From positions 277,671 to 327,817 of the forward strand of contig NZ_AOIQ01000017.1 in the NCBI RefSeq assembly GCF_000337515.1: a stretch of DNA of 50,147 nucleotides. Reading direction: 5' to 3'. Shown piece by piece: positions 42,972 through 50,147 of this stretch. The position numbers were made by a program, and so were the translations under genes. The first letter of the stretch is position 1; the number at the start of each line of letters is the position of its first letter. This stretch comes from Halovivax asiaticus JCM 14624 (lineage in GTDB: Archaea; Halobacteriota; Halobacteria; Halobacteriales; Natrialbaceae). The notes below the pieces were generated by a model. It saw nothing but the letters and a program-made list of their open reading frames with translations. It was not told where the DNA came from and made no database searches.

Positions 42972-44396
42972 ATGCAGCCCGATCGCCGGCACCTCTCCGC
43001 GCGACTCGTCCCCGACGAGGACCTTCGCGTCGTGACCGAGGGGCGACTGGTCGACGAGTCGGTCCGCGGACCGCTCTCGATCGGCCTGACGGACCGTCGC
43101 GTCGTCTGTCTCTCCGCGGCGGGCGACGTCGTCGAGGTCGAGTACGCGACGATCAGCACGATCCGGAGCTTCACGCGATCTCGGCTGACGGTGGAGGGGG
43201 TCGACCGGCGACTCCTCACCGTCGTGTTCGGTGGCCTGTCGATTGCCTTCCTAACCTTCACCCTCTCGCTCACGACGGGCGCGTGGACAGCCGAGGGATC
43301 GGTCCCGCAGACTGCATTCGTCGTTCTCGCGACGTGTTCCGTTCTTCTCGCCTTCTTCGGTAGTCGCCTGCTCCCGACCGGCGCGATCGGCCTGACGACC
43401 CGCTGGATCGGTGATCGATGGACCACGCTCGCGACGACGTACCGACGGCTCGCTGGGGCGTGGGCTGGCCTCCGTCTCGCGGGCACCGACCGCGTCTCGT
43501 CGGCGGTCCGATGGCTTCGCCGACGCGGCGTCGGGCTCGCTCGGTGGACCGCCGACCGGACGCGATCGTCGTACTGGGAGGCCCACTCGCGCGGTTCGAC
43601 GGCGATGTGGTGGCTCGGGGTACAGCTACGAGCGTTCCCGGCGCGGATCGAGACGACCGCGGACGCCGGCTATCGGCTGTACGCGACGCGGACTGATCGT
43701 CCGCTCGCGCCACTGGCACGGTCGATGCGTCTCGCGTGGCGGTCACGACCGGCTCGAACGATTCGACGCGTCGCTCGGCAGGCGTGGCGTGGGTTGAGAA
43801 CGGCCTCCGTCAGGATTACCGGCCTCGGGCGGACGTGGCTGTCAGTCGTCGACCGTCGACGATCGACCGTCCGACGTCTGGGACGGCGAGCAGGTGTCGG
43901 ACGACTGGGGCGGCGATTCCGTTCGACGGTGCGCGTCGCTCGAACGTCCACGACACACGCCGTCCGCTCGCGAGTGCCTGCCGTGGAGCGTTCACGTCGG
44001 TCGCGTCGGCTGGGACGATCGCTTCGCTCGCTGTCCGCTCCTGCCCCATCGACGCGAGGGTGGTGGGTCGCCCGCGGGTTGGCGGGACTGCTCGCCGTCG
44101 CCTCGGTCGGTTCGCTCGTTGTCATCGAGACCGCCCCGCTGGTCGTTCTCGCCCTCGTCGTGGCTGTCGGCTGTCTCTGCCTCGTGGCGATCGCACGCCG
44201 GTACGGGACCGAGTGTGCCGGGGTCCAGTTCACCCGGCGACGGGAGACGGAGCTCTCGATTCACACCGTCGACGGCGACGTGGTTCGCCTCCTGCTCGAC
44301 CCGGAGACCGATCTCGACGTGGAACTCAGCCGGTCGGCCGCGTCCGTGTCGCGAACCCCTCTCGACGGCCAGCGGTCGGGTTCCGTCGCCGAATGA
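42972..44396 (+). CDS. Membrane protein with PH-like N-terminal domain and long Arg-rich region
   Basis: The protein has 474 residues. Residues 10-75 (LVPDEDLRVVTEGRLVDESV, then LTDRRVVCLSAAGDVVEVEY) resemble the PH-like domains of small haloarchaeal membrane proteins. Two transmembrane segments follow (about 78-100 and 115-138). Then comes a stretch of about 240 residues very rich in Arg, Trp and Ser, such as WLRRRGVGLARWTADRTR. Two more hydrophobic segments (395-440) and a short beta-like end (ETELSIHTVDGDVVRLLLD) complete it. The Arg-rich part is unusual for the normally acidic proteins of this organism. The frame is intact over 1.4 kb, but the function is unknown and I could not rule out frameshifts in the middle. 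Confidence 0.6.
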   Translation: MQPDRRHLSARLVPDEDLRVVTEGRLVDESVRGPLSIGLTDRRVVCLSAAGDVVEVEYATISTIRSFTRSRLTVEGVDRRLLTVVFGGLSIAFLTFTLSLTTGAWTAEGSVPQTAFVVLATCSVLLAFFGSRLLPTGAIGLTTRWIGDRWTTLATTYRRLAGAWAGLRLAGTDRVSSAVRWLRRRGVGLARWTADRTRSSYWEAHSRGSTAMWWLGVQLRAFPARIETTADAGYRLYATRTDRPLAPLARSMRLAWRSRPARTIRRVARQAWRGLRTASVRITGLGRTWLSVVDRRRSTVRRLGRRAGVGRLGRRFRSTVRVARTSTTHAVRSRVPAVERSRRSRRLGRSLRSLSAPAPSTRGWWVARGLAGLLAVASVGSLVVIETAPLVVLALVVAVGCLCLVAIARRYGTECAGVQFTRRRETELSIHTVDGDVVRLLLDPETDLDVELSRSAASVSRTPLDGQRSGSVAE

Positions 44397-44425
44397 GTGT
44401 GGGCCCGATCACCCCCAGCCGGGGC

Positions 44426-45151
44426 TCAGTCCGCGCCGGCGCGTTCGACACCGCCTTCTCCGTCGGCGTCCCCTCGAACGCCCTCGACGTACGCCACGAA
44501 GTTCTCGAAGAGCTGTTTCGATTCGGCGGCTCGCCGGGCGTTCTCGTCGGTGATACCGGCAAGGACGCGCTCGCGACGGTCGTCGTCCAGTTCCTTCTCC
44601 ATCGTCAGATCGCGGGCGCTCTGGGCGTCGTACTCAGGATGGAACTGAACGCCGAAGACGCGATCGCGGCGGAAGGCGTGGTTCGAGTACTCGTTTCTGG
44701 CGAGTTCGATCGCGTCCGGGGGGAGGTCGACGACTGCGTCAGAGTGGGTCGTGAAGGCGAGGAACGTCTCGTCGATGCCCGCTAGCAGGACCGACTCGTC
44801 GGTCGTCCGGTCGATCTCGTGGTAGCCGATCTCGTAGACGCCCATGTCGGCGACCTCGCCGCCGAGTACGTCGGCGAGTAGCTGGTGACCCCAGCAGACG
44901 CCGAGGCAGGGAACCCCGCGGTCGATTGCACCTCCGACCCACGCCTTCGTCGCCTCGATCCAGTCTTCGTCCCAGTAGACCGACGATCGCGAGCCGGTGA
45001 CGACCACGCCGTCGACATTGTAGTCCGCCGGCAGCGACCCCGCCGTCACGTCGAATTCGGCGAGCGAGGCCGAAAGCTCGCGGCGGTAGTTCCGTGGGAC
45101 GTTCTCGTCTCCGTGGCTGGCATCGAGCAGGGCGAGTCGCGGTCGGCGCAT
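44426..45151 (-). CDS. Class I glutamine amidotransferase (GMP synthase-like)
   Basis: The protein has 241 residues. The triad is readable: C86 in LGVCWGHQLLADVLGGEV and H and E in FGVQFHPEYD. VTGSRSSVYWDEDWIEA (from about residue 52) is the oxyanion-loop region of free-standing GATase1 proteins related to YfeJ/GuaA. THSDAVVDLPPDAIELA also matches the family. These proteins move amide nitrogen or hydrolyse gamma-glutamyl compounds. No synthetase partner is adjacent, so the acceptor is unknown. It is convergent with the gene ending at 44396. Confidence 0.88.
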   Translation of the reverse strand: MRRPRLALLDASHGDENVPRNYRRELSASLAEFDVTAGSLPADYNVDGVVVTGSRSSVYWDEDWIEATKAWVGGAIDRGVPCLGVCWGHQLLADVLGGEVADMGVYEIGYHEIDRTTDESVLLAGIDETFLAFTTHSDAVVDLPPDAIELARNEYSNHAFRRDRVFGVQFHPEYDAQSARDLTMEKELDDDRRERVLAGITDENARRAAESKQLFENFVAYVEGVRGDADGEGGVERAGAD

Positions 45152-45253
45152 TCGAGTCGTAGTTGGGTTGCCGGCTCAATATGCGTTGTGCCGGTGTGCT
45201 CTGATCGTCACCGGTCGTCGCTGGGACCCGGCTTCGCCGCGGCTCACTATTTG

Positions 45254-46570
45254 TCAGGGCGTCTCGTCCATGTCCGTCTCCAGCGCATATCGACCGCGTT
45301 CGTCGCGCCGAAATCGGGTGCCCGACCGTCGCCACCGTCGTGGGTGCGCGCCGTCCCTCCCGTCCTCGCCGGGGACCACGTCGTTGGCCACGACCGGCCC
45401 GGACACGGCAAGTTCACCGGTTCCCGCACCCGCCACGACGGTCCCGTCGTCGACCAGTCGGGCGTCGACGTCGAGGAACGGGCGGCCGATCACCTGTGGG
45501 TGGAAACTCGCGTGCTGGTCGTGTGCAGATTCGGACGTCTCGCGGTCGCTCGCGAGCGCGTTCGGACAGCCCAGCCAGCCGAACGATCGGTCGACGGTCC
45601 CGGCGCACGCGTCGAGTGAGTCGAGGAGCTCGCCGTCGGTCCGCCCCGAGACGACTGCTCGATCGACGGCGGAAAGCGCCGCAGCGCCGCCGTCGCTCGC
45701 GAGGATCGACCGATATTCGTCCGCCGTTCCGACGAGGTGGGTCGCTCCGTGGGCCGCGATCGCTTTCGCCGCGTCGGCCGGGTCGAACGCCCGGTCGATA
45801 GCGAGTCGACCACCCGCGTAGAGGGTCGGCAACGCGACGGCCAGGAGTCCGTCCGGTCGCGAGAGCGGCCGGAGGAGGATCGTCCGATCGGTCGGCCCGA
45901 GTCCCCACGTCAGGACCGCCGCGAGACAGTTCGCCTCGACCGTTGCGGCCGAGTACGCGGCGATCGGCGCGCCGTCGCTTCCGTGGAGGGCCAGCAGTGG
46001 GGCCGCTTCGCCGTCGTCCCCTCGATTCGGGCCGCCTGTTGATGGCGATTCGTCGGGCGGGTCGGCGGCAGTGTCGGCCGAGCCATCGTCCGCGCCGACG
46101 GTCGTGTCGGACGGGTCGCCGTTCGCTCCGACGGTCGTGCCGGTCCCGCCACCGTCGGCGTCGAAGAGCGATTCCAGCGCGACCGTCCGGGCGCCATCGA
46201 CGCTTCGGACGAGGTCGCGCTGGGCGGATTCCGCGAGCACGATCGCCGGGTCGAGCAGCGAGAGCGGCGTCTCCACGCTGACGGGGGTCAGTCGGTGCGA
46301 GATCGGGGCGAACGTGGCTCCGAGGCGCTCGCAGGCGAAGAGCAGCGCGACGCCGGTGATTCGGTTGCGCGAGAGGAGTGCGACCGTCTCGCCAGCCTCG
46401 ACGCCCTGGGTTGCGAGCGCGTCGGCGAGCCACGACGACAGGGTGGCGAGCTCGCCGTAGGTCAGGCGATCGTCGTCGATGGTCCCCGCCGGGGCGAACC
46501 GGTCGGTCTCGGCGACGTCGACGATTGCGGTTCGGTCGCCCCACCGGGCGGCCCGCGCGTCGATTGACAC
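45254..46570 (-). CDS. Truncated, divergent AMP-binding (acyl-CoA synthetase-like) protein
   Basis: I start at GTG 46568-46570 (438 aa); GTG 46582 is the alternative, and the farther upstream start would be TTG. The N-terminus (ARWGDRTAIVD, then RLTYGELATLSSWLADALAT) and VALLSRNRITGVALLFACERLGATFAPI are those of adenylate-forming enzymes. The phosphate loop S-G-T-T-G-x-P-K is replaced by LHGSDGAPIAAYS. The aromatic-loop motif Y-G-x-T-E is FGWLGCP, and the C-terminal domain with the acyl-transfer lysine is absent. An acidic linker with a repeated TTVGA lies at about 157-175 of the longest form. It probably cannot adenylate normally. It follows the serine-less hydrolase gene by 87 nt. Confidence 0.7.
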   Translation of the reverse strand: MSIDARAARWGDRTAIVDVAETDRFAPAGTIDDDRLTYGELATLSSWLADALATQGVEAGETVALLSRNRITGVALLFACERLGATFAPISHRLTPVSVETPLSLLDPAIVLAESAQRDLVRSVDGARTVALESLFDADGGGTGTTVGANGDPSDTTVGADDGSADTAADPPDESPSTGGPNRGDDGEAAPLLALHGSDGAPIAAYSAATVEANCLAAVLTWGLGPTDRTILLRPLSRPDGLLAVALPTLYAGGRLAIDRAFDPADAAKAIAAHGATHLVGTADEYRSILASDGGAAALSAVDRAVVSGRTDGELLDSLDACAGTVDRSFGWLGCPNALASDRETSESAHDQHASFHPQVIGRPFLDVDARLVDDGTVVAGAGTGELAVSGPVVANDVVPGEDGRDGAHPRRWRRSGTRFRRDERGRYALETDMDETP

Positions 46571-46657
46571 GTTGGAAATCACGACGGCGATCCCCGTCAA
46601 ACCGGCGGGCCGGATTCGCCGGGACGGGTATGACGTGGTGCTGCGCTACCGCTCACG

Positions 46658-47437
46658 CTACTCGTCGTCGGTCTGGTCCGCCAGAAACCCGAGTAGATGA
46701 TCGTTGACCGCCCGCGATCGTTCGATCTGTGGCAGGTGGTCGCTACCGTCGATCGATCGCAACTCGCCACGGGGGAGCGACTCGGCGAGGCGGCGACCGG
46801 CGTCGTGGGGAACGACCAAGTCGTCGCTCCCGTGGAGGACGAGCGTCGGCGTCGTCAGTTCGTAGCCCCACGCCGTCGCGTCGAACCCGGAGGCGGCGTC
46901 GAGTTGGGCGCGCGTGGACGCCGGATCGGCGTCACCGTCCTCGCGCCACTCGACGATGCCGTCGACGACGTCCGGCTGCTCGGCCCGGAAGGATGACGAG
47001 AGGAGCGATTCGGTCGACGCCCGGAGGGCGGTTCGATCCCGGTCGACGACGAGCGCGTCACGATCGACCGCCTCCGCCCGTGCGGGCGTCCCGATCACCG
47101 TGAGCGTCTCGATTCGTGTCGAGTCGCGGGCGGCCTGCAGCGCGACCACGCCGCCGAGGCCGGCCCCGACGACGTGTGCGTTGCGAGCGTCGAGCGCCTG
47201 GAGGATCGCCTCGAGATCGTCGACGAGCGTCTCGAGTTCGTAGGGCCCGTCGGGAGCGTCGGAGCGGCCCGTCCCCCGGAGGTCCCAGACGACGCTCCGG
47301 TAGGGGCCCGTGACGGCCCGGTGTTGCCACCCCCAGGACCAGCCGCCGAAGCCCGCTTCGTTCACGAAGACGACCGGCGTCCCCGCTCCGTCGACCTCGT
47401 AGTGCAGCGAGACGCCGTCGTTCGAAACCGTCGGCAT
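46658..47437 (-). CDS. Alpha/beta hydrolase lacking the nucleophile serine
   Basis: The protein has 259 residues and a full alpha/beta-hydrolase fold. VVFVNEAGFGGWSWGWQ carries the oxyanion region, VVWDLRGTGRSD is the conserved turn, HGSDDLVVP holds the acid and GSDHLPQIE the histidine. The nucleophile elbow, normally G-x-S-x-G-G, reads GAGLGG (91-96) with Gly93 (codon at 47159-47161) in place of serine. The DNA there is clean GC-rich sequence, so a simple error is not suspected. Members without the nucleophile may bind ligand or act with another mechanism. It is the first of two same-strand genes, with the AMP-binding gene downstream. Confidence 0.82.
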   Translation of the reverse strand: MPTVSNDGVSLHYEVDGAGTPVVFVNEAGFGGWSWGWQHRAVTGPYRSVVWDLRGTGRSDAPDGPYELETLVDDLEAILQALDARNAHVVGAGLGGVVALQAARDSTRIETLTVIGTPARAEAVDRDALVVDRDRTALRASTESLLSSSFRAEQPDVVDGIVEWREDGDADPASTRAQLDAASGFDATAWGYELTTPTLVLHGSDDLVVPHDAGRRLAESLPRGELRSIDGSDHLPQIERSRAVNDHLLGFLADQTDDE

Positions 47438-47544
47438 GCGTGATCCGACGCACTCGGCTCAAAGGTTCCTTTCGATCTCGTGCGCTGTCTCCGTCAGCTA
47501 CTGTCCGATCCCACACCCGAGCGCACTGTCGCTCGCCCGCCGGC

Positions 47545-47712
47545 TCACACCTGGTCCCACACCTGGGCGCGCGGCGTCTCGCAGCCGTCACAGACCACGG
47601 CCCGGTTGCCCTTGTAGGGTTTCAGGACGAGCGTTCCGTCCTCACAACTCGGACACGAATGTCCGCGTAACCGCCACAGTATCGCGTCTCCGTCGGATAC
47701 AGCCTTCGCCAT
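47545..47712 (-). CDS. Small zinc-ribbon protein, 55 aa
   Basis: ATG 47710-47712 to TGA 47545 encodes a single zinc ribbon: HSCPSCEDGTL and CDGCETPRAQVW (two C-x2-C knuckles 21 residues apart). The flanking AVVCDGC and the ending QVWDQV are typical of small haloarchaeal zinc-finger proteins (I think of the HVO_A0556 type). The function is unknown; nucleic-acid or protein binding is expected from the fold. It is divergent from trmY across 105 nt. Confidence 0.75.
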   Translation of the reverse strand: MAKAVSDGDAILWRLRGHSCPSCEDGTLVLKPYKGNRAVVCDGCETPRAQVWDQV

Positions 47713-47817
47713 ATCGTCTCCGGTCGCCGGGTCGACGCATACCGATTCGGCCTGTGTATGCAACCCGTACCGCTCGGAATCGGGACACCTATCCGCCCCG
47801 TCCGCGACCGAGACGGT

Positions 47818-48414
47818 ATGCGCCAGTTCGTCTGTCTCGCCCACGAGGTGCCGACGACGCCGTCGTTCTCGCTCGACGACCTCGCGGGCGGCGCCGGTCG
47901 CTTGGACGCCCTCTGCAGATCGCTGACGGCTGCCCTCCTGCGTTCGCACGGCATCCGCGAAGACGTCCGCGTCCACCTCGTCCTGCAGGACGAACTCACA
48001 ATCACCGTCGACGGGCGCGAGGTCCGCCGGCTGAACCCCGACGAGCGCTCGACGGCCGCCCGCATCAGGACGGCGCTCGAACACCGCGACGAGGCCATCG
48101 GCGCGCTCCCGGCCGAACCGAGCCCCGGCTTCGAGGTGTATCGGCGCGGCTTCGCGGAAACGCTCGACGAACTCGCCGCCGAGGCGACGATCGTCCACCT
48201 CCACGAGGACGGCGACCCGCTGGTCGCGGGCCCGCTCCCCGAGGAGCCGGCGTTCGTCCTCTCCGACCACGGCGACTTCACCGACGCCGAACGCGAGACG
48301 CTCGCCGAGTACACCGATCGCCGCGTTCGCCTGGGTCCGCACGCGCTGCACGCCGACCAAGCGATCACGGTCGCCCATCACGCGCTCGACACGGACGGCT
48401 ACGAGCGATTCTGA
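47818..48414 (+). CDS. trmY: tRNA (pseudouridine(54)-N1)-methyltransferase
   Basis: TrmY methylates pseudouridine 54 of archaeal tRNAs to N1-methylpseudouridine, using S-adenosylmethionine. It has 198 residues from ATG 47818; a longer in-frame start at 47758 would add 20 residues that do not belong to the fold. The SPOUT-family pattern is visible. MRQFVCLAHEVPTTPSFSLD forms the first strand and loop, and ALHEDGD-like VHLHEDGDPL is near the centre. FVLSDHGDFTDAERE and VRLGPHALHADQAITVAHH form the C-terminal trefoil knot that binds the cofactor. Confidence 0.94.
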   Translation: MRQFVCLAHEVPTTPSFSLDDLAGGAGRLDALCRSLTAALLRSHGIREDVRVHLVLQDELTITVDGREVRRLNPDERSTAARIRTALEHRDEAIGALPAEPSPGFEVYRRGFAETLDELAAEATIVHLHEDGDPLVAGPLPEEPAFVLSDHGDFTDAERETLAEYTDRRVRLGPHALHADQAITVAHHALDTDGYERF

Positions 48415-48527
48415 GATCGGGGACTCGTGGGACACAGCGTTCTCTGGCCGGGCGTCGGTCTCCACCGTTCGAATTCGCGCTGGCTCACTCTCTTTCCTCC
48501 AGCCCGCGGGACGACTTGAGTGAGGCT

Positions 48528-50075
48528 TCAATCGGCCGAGAGCGACGACTCGGTGCTCGCCTCCGGGATCCACCGGCGGACGATCGGGATGGGTCGTCCG
48601 AGGGCGTCTTCGAGGACGTCGATCACGACAGCGTCGTCGGGTTCGAAGCCACCGACGAGGCCGACCACGACGAGCGAGCACAGTCCCGTGCCCGCGAGGA
48701 ACGGGAGGACGGTGACCGGCGTGATGGTGAGCCACTCGGCCGCGAGCACCGTCACGGGGAGTATCGCTACTGGAAGGGCGAGATACGTCCGGGTCGCTTC
48801 CGTGGAGAAAGGCGTGATGTCGTACTGGACGGCGAGGACGCCGCAGATGACGACGTGGACGGCGACCAGCGAGGTGACCGAGGCGACGCTGGCGCCCAGG
48901 ATGCCAAAGCGTGGGATCAACGCGAGGTTGACGACCACGTTCAACAGGAGGCCCGCACCGTTCCCGACGGCGATCCAGGTGGTCGACCCGAGTGCGGAGA
49001 GGGTCTCCCGGTCGCGGCCGGCGGCCGCGGAGACGAAGAAGCCGGCGGCGAGGATCGGGAGGACGGTCGCCGCGTCGGTGTATGCCGGGCCGAAGACGAG
49101 CGCGAGGACGTCCGCCGGGAACACCGCGAGCAGGACGAACGCGGGGAAGGTGACGACGTAGACCCACTTCGTCGTCGTGGCGTAGATCTCGTCGACGGCA
49201 TCGCGTTCGCCCGCGGCGTCGAGTCTGGAGGCGATGGGAAGGTAGAGAAAGCCGAAGGCGGTGAGCACGACGAGCAGGCCCGCCGCCAGCGGATAGGCGG
49301 CGCTGTAGAGGCCCACCTCGGCTGAACTTCTGAAGTAGCCGAGCATGACGGTGTCCGTCTGGGTGAGGAGTGTGCCGACCACCGTCGCGACCACGAGCGG
49401 CGCGGAGAAGGTGATCAGTTCGCGCACGTGGGTGCGGACGGGACCACGGAGGGCCACGAGCCGGGAGAGCAACAGGTGGGCGACCACGACCGTCGCGCCC
49501 GCTGCGACCAGGTAGGCGACGCTCGCGGCGACGATCCCCCAGCCAAGGACCAGCAAGAGCGCGATCAGGCCGATTCGCAGCGTCGGGTCGAGGAGGTCCC
49601 TGGCGACGGTACGATAGACGGTGTTCTCGTACCCCCGGATCGCGGCGACGGCGACGCGGAAGCCGACGAGGAACGGCAGTGCGAGTGCGAGCACGCGGAG
49701 GAAGGGGACCGCCGCCTCGGTTTCGAACAGATGCGCGGCGAACCACTCCGCACCGACGAACAGGATCGCCCCGGCCGCGAGCGCGAGCGTCTCCGTGACG
49801 AGCAACCCGCTCACCCAGACGCCCCGCCGGTCAGCGGGGTCGGTGTACCGCGGGACGAACCGGGAGACGCCCTGGGTACAGCCGGCGATGGCGAACGTGG
49901 CCGCGAACGTCAACAGTGCGAGGCCGATGCTCACCTCGCCGTAGGCGTCGGGCGAGAGCAGCCGGCCGATCACCACCCGCTCGCCGAGTTTTGCCACCGA
50001 ACCGACCATCCCGCCGGCGATAACGAGCGCGGCGCTCGAGAGCAGTGCCGAGAGTTCTCGCGCCCGATCGGCCAT
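48528..50075 (-). CDS. Oligosaccharide/polysaccharide flippase (MviN/RfbX-like)
   Basis: The protein has 515 residues and about 14 hydrophobic segments. GERVVIGRLLSPDAYGEVSI near the N-terminus is a signature of the polysaccharide-biosynthesis (RfbX/Wzx) family. QTDTVMLGYFRSSAEVGLYS in the middle and FGPAYTDAATVLPILAAG near TM9 also match. It would flip lipid-linked glycans across the membrane for N-glycan, exopolysaccharide or S-layer glycosylation. Its ATG overlaps the stop of the upstream gene (TGATG), so the two are coupled. The downstream 113-nt gap before trmY is convergent and empty. Confidence 0.9.
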   Translation of the reverse strand: MADRARELSALLSSAALVIAGGMVGSVAKLGERVVIGRLLSPDAYGEVSIGLALLTFAATFAIAGCTQGVSRFVPRYTDPADRRGVWVSGLLVTETLALAAGAILFVGAEWFAAHLFETEAAVPFLRVLALALPFLVGFRVAVAAIRGYENTVYRTVARDLLDPTLRIGLIALLLVLGWGIVAASVAYLVAAGATVVVAHLLLSRLVALRGPVRTHVRELITFSAPLVVATVVGTLLTQTDTVMLGYFRSSAEVGLYSAAYPLAAGLLVVLTAFGFLYLPIASRLDAAGERDAVDEIYATTTKWVYVVTFPAFVLLAVFPADVLALVFGPAYTDAATVLPILAAGFFVSAAAGRDRETLSALGSTTWIAVGNGAGLLLNVVVNLALIPRFGILGASVASVTSLVAVHVVICGVLAVQYDITPFSTEATRTYLALPVAILPVTVLAAEWLTITPVTVLPFLAGTGLCSLVVVGLVGGFEPDDAVVIDVLEDALGRPIPIVRRWIPEASTESSLSAD

Positions 50076-50147
50076 CAGATGTACCCGAGATTTTCGAGAC
50101 GTGCGGTCACCTCGCTGCCCGTCGTTCCGTCGTCGGCTTCGCCGTCC
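50075..50147 (-). CDS. C-terminal end of an upstream gene, 5' partial (sulfatase-like ending)
   Basis: The last 23 codons run DGEADDGTTGSEVTARLE then NLGYI, with stop TGA at 50075-50077 overlapping the flippase start. The acidic run followed by a short helix and the ending L-x-x-L-G-Y-I resemble the C-termini of haloarchaeal sulfatase/phosphatase-superfamily proteins, which often precede flippases in glycan clusters. Too little is visible for a firm family call. Confidence 0.45.
   Translation of the reverse strand, partial: DGEADDGTTGSEVTARLENLGYI

Noticed and set aside
47545-49746. A 733-codon open frame on the minus strand
   Set aside because: It overlaps the flippase and trmY genes and becomes meaningful only in its last 55 codons, where the real zinc-ribbon protein begins at 47712.

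Overview
The window is a stretch of haloarchaeal (class Halobacteria) chromosome. The evidence is high GC, strongly acidic proteins, archaeal information-processing genes (aIF2-gamma, RpoE', Spt4, RPA3 with its partner, Tsr3, TrmY), TATA boxes lying about 25-50 nt upstream of start codons with little room for leaders, and many short families that I know only from haloarchaea (DUF7091, DUF7093, DUF6432, DUF5611, DUF7269, DUF7519). I see no tRNA, rRNA, CRISPR array, transposase or integrase, so this is mostly core chromosome. A few patches carry gene remnants and repeated palindromic sequence. Family names are from memory and were not checked by search.

Layout. 1-330: the tail of a winged-helix (DUF7344-like) gene. 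328-4370 (minus): a metallo-deacylase, thrC and argS. 4566-12390: an MFS exporter, a SpoIIM-type membrane protein, citrate synthase, small and unknown membrane proteins, a MATE exporter and a gamma-glutamylcyclotransferase-like protein. 12512-14232: ilvA framed by hairpins, then a train of hairpins. 14233-16951: a Rieske protein fused to a duplicated helical domain, tsr3 and a small membrane protein. 17012-20464: the rpa3/RPA-associated operon, DUF7091, a 40-residue protein and an HTH/zinc-ribbon regulator. 20623-23663: the operon eif2g, PIN, rpoE1, spt4 and dephospho-CoA kinase. 23704-24533: a thioesterase and a cupin. 24695-29325 (minus): a MoxR-DUF4129-DUF7269-DUF58-DUF7519 operon with stop/start overlaps. 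29623-34491: a geranylgeranyl-reductase-like flavoprotein, a YgfZ-like protein, small conserved proteins and a zinc-containing ferredoxin. 34608-36830: an MFS exporter and a Tat-exported hydrolase. 36894-37204: a 104-bp direct repeat of a palindrome-rich extragenic element. 37198-42327: a glutaryl-CoA-dehydrogenase-like gene, an indoleamine 2,3-dioxygenase, kynureninase and an HSL-type hydrolase. 42456-45151: a small membrane protein, a PH-like/Arg-rich membrane protein and a glutamine amidotransferase. 45254-47437 (minus): an alpha/beta-hydrolase without its serine nucleophile and a truncated AMP-binding protein. 47545-50147: a zinc ribbon, trmY, a polysaccharide flippase and the end of another gene.

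The most interesting feature is the set IDO, kynureninase and HSL-family hydrolase. If the hydrolase is the missing N-formylkynurenine formamidase, these genes would turn tryptophan into anthranilate plus alanine, a metazoan-style kynurenine route in an archaeon. Second is the adjacent pair of apparently disarmed enzymes at 45.3-47.4 kb. Third is the Rieske protein whose C-terminal three quarters form an internally duplicated helical domain with repeated H-T-x-x-(F/Y)-A-N motifs.
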